DNA of 5,517 nucleotides from Desulfobulbus sp. (GTDB taxonomy: Bacteria > Desulfobacterota > Desulfobulbia > Desulfobulbales > Desulfobulbaceae), in contig JAQUEZ010000347.1 of NCBI GenBank assembly GCA_028684915.1, forward strand, positions 1-5,517. The letters are read 5' to 3'. Every line of letters begins with the position of its first letter. The stretch's first letter is position 1. Below are positions 4,229-5,517 of the stretch, one piece after another. The notes beneath the pieces are model-generated. The model was not told where the DNA came from. It saw only the letters and a program-made list of their open reading frames with translations, and searched no databases. Position numbers and translations under genes: made by a program.

Positions 4229-5236
4229 ATGAAGATTACAGAGCAGCTTGAAGAAAAACGGAAGCTGGAAAATAGAATCTGTGAAATCCGCGTTGCCCTC
4301 GGTTATTACATACATATTGACAACCTGCAGCTTGCTGCTGCAGGAAAGAGAAATTACGCCGATACCTTGAAAAAGGAAAAGGCTGATAAATTAAGCAATG
4401 TCCGGGTTTATGCCGGGGATATCACTTTAGCGGAGGCAGAAGCACTTGAGGCGGAAAAAGTTTACAATGGGGCACAGACCGAGAAAAAACAGCTTGAGGA
4501 TGAAAAAATGGTCCTCGACGCGCAGCTTGCCAAGATCACCATAAAGTGCAGCTATTCAGAGTTACTCGAAATTCAGGGCGAAAAGGAAGCATTGGCGGAA
4601 AAAGTCGACAAAATCAGAACTGCCATTGCAGCGGCAACCGCAAATGAAAGGCCGTATTTGGTTGAACCGGATCACCCGCTTTCCCTTTTGATGGAGATAA
4701 GGAATGCTCTTTTGGCTGACATCGCCATAGGGGAACCGGTCGAACAGCAGGAATTGGACCGCATTCAGGATGAAATCAGGGAAGACGAAGGGAAGCTCTC
4801 TGAGATGGTTGATTTTTCTATTGTTCAATCCCACGCCATCGACGGGTTGAACCTAAAACTGGCGGAGGCCGAAGAACGCCTTGCCACTGTTGACCAACGG
4901 CACCGGGGGGCTTTCTTCCACTATCTATGGGGTGAAATTGAATCGGCGGGCCTTAAATACACCGTCATGGCGCAAGAACTGGGCGAGGTATTCACCTGGA
5001 TAGCAGCCGCAAGTGATTTGCTCAAGCAGTGCGGAACACCGAAAAGTGTGCTTGCCCATAAAGCGGGATCTTTCAGAATTCCATGCCTCACGATTGATGA
5101 TGCAAGCGCAACTTGGAATGCATGGGCTCCGCCTCAAGTATTTGATTATGAGCGGGTTGATAAACATGCAGCGGTTCAGGACGTTGTGAGCTTCCTTGAC
5201 CAAAGCGGCATCAAACGGCCCCGCAAAGTCCAGTAG
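4229..5236 (+). CDS. Coiled-coil phage protein of unknown function
   Basis: A 335-aa protein with no family that I recognise. The start is firm: AAGGAG lies 6 bases before the ATG. Residues 1-25, about 65-135 and about 170-225 are rich in E, K, A and L in heptad-like spacing (for example EALEAEKVYNGAQTEKKQLE and LKLAEAEERLATVDQRH) and probably form coiled coils. Residues 230-335 look globular, with aromatic stretches (FFHYLWGEIE, WNAWAPPQVFDYERVD). There is no signal peptide or membrane segment. It lies between the Mor-like pair and the gpI-like gene, where head and packaging genes would be expected in Mu, so a head-assembly or scaffold-related role is possible but unsupported by motifs. A paralogue of terminase, portal or gpF is excluded by the lack of their motifs and size. 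Confidence 0.85.
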   Translation: MKITEQLEEKRKLENRICEIRVALGYYIHIDNLQLAAAGKRNYADTLKKEKADKLSNVRVYAGDITLAEAEALEAEKVYNGAQTEKKQLEDEKMVLDAQLAKITIKCSYSELLEIQGEKEALAEKVDKIRTAIAAATANERPYLVEPDHPLSLLMEIRNALLADIAIGEPVEQQELDRIQDEIREDEGKLSEMVDFSIVQSHAIDGLNLKLAEAEERLATVDQRHRGAFFHYLWGEIESAGLKYTVMAQELGEVFTWIAAASDLLKQCGTPKSVLAHKAGSFRIPCLTIDDASATWNAWAPPQVFDYERVDKHAAVQDVVSFLDQSGIKRPRKVQ

Positions 5237-5257
5237 GTACGAATCCGGACCGACCTT

Positions 5258-5270
5258 GTTGCCAGGCAAC
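5258..5270. repeat. GTTGCC/GGCAAC palindrome before the gpI-like gene
   Basis: GTTGCC and GGCAAC flank a single A. The same arms form the inner stem at 3388-3410. It lies in the 126-base gap between the coiled-coil gene and the gpI-like gene and could be an operator or weak terminator core; no T-run follows. Confidence 0.3.
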
Positions 5271-5308
5271 TGATGTTTGGCTGAAGTCGTCCTTCCAACC
5301 ATGGGCTT

Positions 5309-5336
5309 TTGCAAGTCGAAGACAGGCGGTTTTAAA
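5309..5336 (+). promoter_or_regulatory. Possible weak promoter for the gpI-like gene
   Basis: TTGCAA (5309-5314) and TTTAAA (5331-5336) are 16 bases apart, each matching four of six consensus positions, some 27 bases before the GTG start. The gap of 126 bases after the preceding gene leaves room for a separate promoter, but the match is poor. Confidence 0.2.
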
Positions 5337-5362
5337 GCGTTAGTGATATTAAGGGTGTAAAC

Positions 5363-5517
5363 GTGACTGATTGGATGGAAGTTTTCATGGCCGGAGATCA
5401 TATATCGGCCAATGGGGTGTATCGATCCTGGACCATAGCCGACCTCGAAAAAATGGTGAAATTATACAATCCTGGCCACTCTCAGGCCCCTATAGTGGTA
5501 GGGCATCCAAAGACGAA
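5363..5517 (+). CDS. Mu gpI-like protease/scaffold protein, N-terminal part
   Basis: The first 51 codons of a gene that runs out of the window. The N-terminus matches the Mu protein I family, the head-maturation protease whose shorter product acts as scaffold: an F-x-AG-x-H-x-x-x-G opening (FMAGDHISANGVY), then the helix W-T-x-x-DLEKMVKLYNP, and the strongly conserved APIVVGHPKT. Catalytic residues would lie further on and cannot be checked. AAGGG lies 7 bases before the GTG at 5363, which favours it over the ATG at 5375; the latter would remove the first four residues. In Mu-like phages the scaffold and major head protein genes follow, so the capsid module probably continues to the right. 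Confidence 0.85.
   Translation, partial: MTDWMEVFMAGDHISANGVYRSWTIADLEKMVKLYNPGHSQAPIVVGHPKT

Noticed and set aside
4324..4344. CCTGCAGC/GCTGCAGG perfect 8-bp hairpin inside the coiled-coil gene
   Set aside because: It encodes a plain Leu-Gln-Leu-Ala-Ala-Ala stretch; repeated Ala and Leu codons produce such palindromes by chance.

Overview
The window looks like the control region and the start of the structural region of a Mu-like (transposable) prophage in a Gram-negative bacterium. The supporting genes are a Ner-like protein with the family's W-P-S-R-Y ending, an XRE-type repressor divergent from it, a Mor/C-family activator, and the N-terminus of a Mu gpI-like protease/scaffold protein. 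No host gene, tRNA or rRNA is visible. Host taxonomy cannot be fixed from this sequence.

Layout. Positions 1-2324 form a leftward (minus-strand) early operon. Reading from right to left it holds ner, a 181-aa unknown protein, a 98-aa winged-helix protein, two small proteins that look like paralogues of each other (100 and 66 aa), and a DUF3102-like protein cut by the window edge. Spacing is tight, with an ATGA overlap in one place. The transposase genes A and B, which follow ner in phage Mu, are not here and may lie further left. Positions 2325-2427 are the divergent switch between ner and the repressor. It has a leftward promoter with a TTGACA -35 box, two copies of a GGAATTTTTCC palindrome (one between -35 and -10, one over the repressor start), and a separate TGTCCGA/TCGGACA palindrome. 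Positions 2428-2943 are the rightward repressor gene.

Positions 2944-3644 hold about 700 bases without a convincing gene but with many inverted repeats. Three related ones, with arms of the type CAAAA(A)CGA/TCG(T)TTTTG, lie at 3004-3109. Others lie further right, including a 10-bp GC-rich hairpin and a nested hairpin. Positions 3645-4167 carry a Mor-like activator and, one base later, a second protein that repeats the Mor N-terminal domain but has no helix-turn-helix. Positions 4229-5236 encode a 335-aa coiled-coil protein of unknown function, and 5363-5517 start the gpI-like gene.

Working model (inference): the repressor holds the leftward early promoter silent through the two GGAATTTTTCC sites, Ner tunes the switch after induction, and the Mor-like protein, perhaps modulated by its HTH-less partner, turns on rightward expression. 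Leftward early genes with rightward structural genes recall BcepMu-type phages more than Mu itself. The lack of terminase, portal and gpF genes between mor and the gpI-like gene is unusual.
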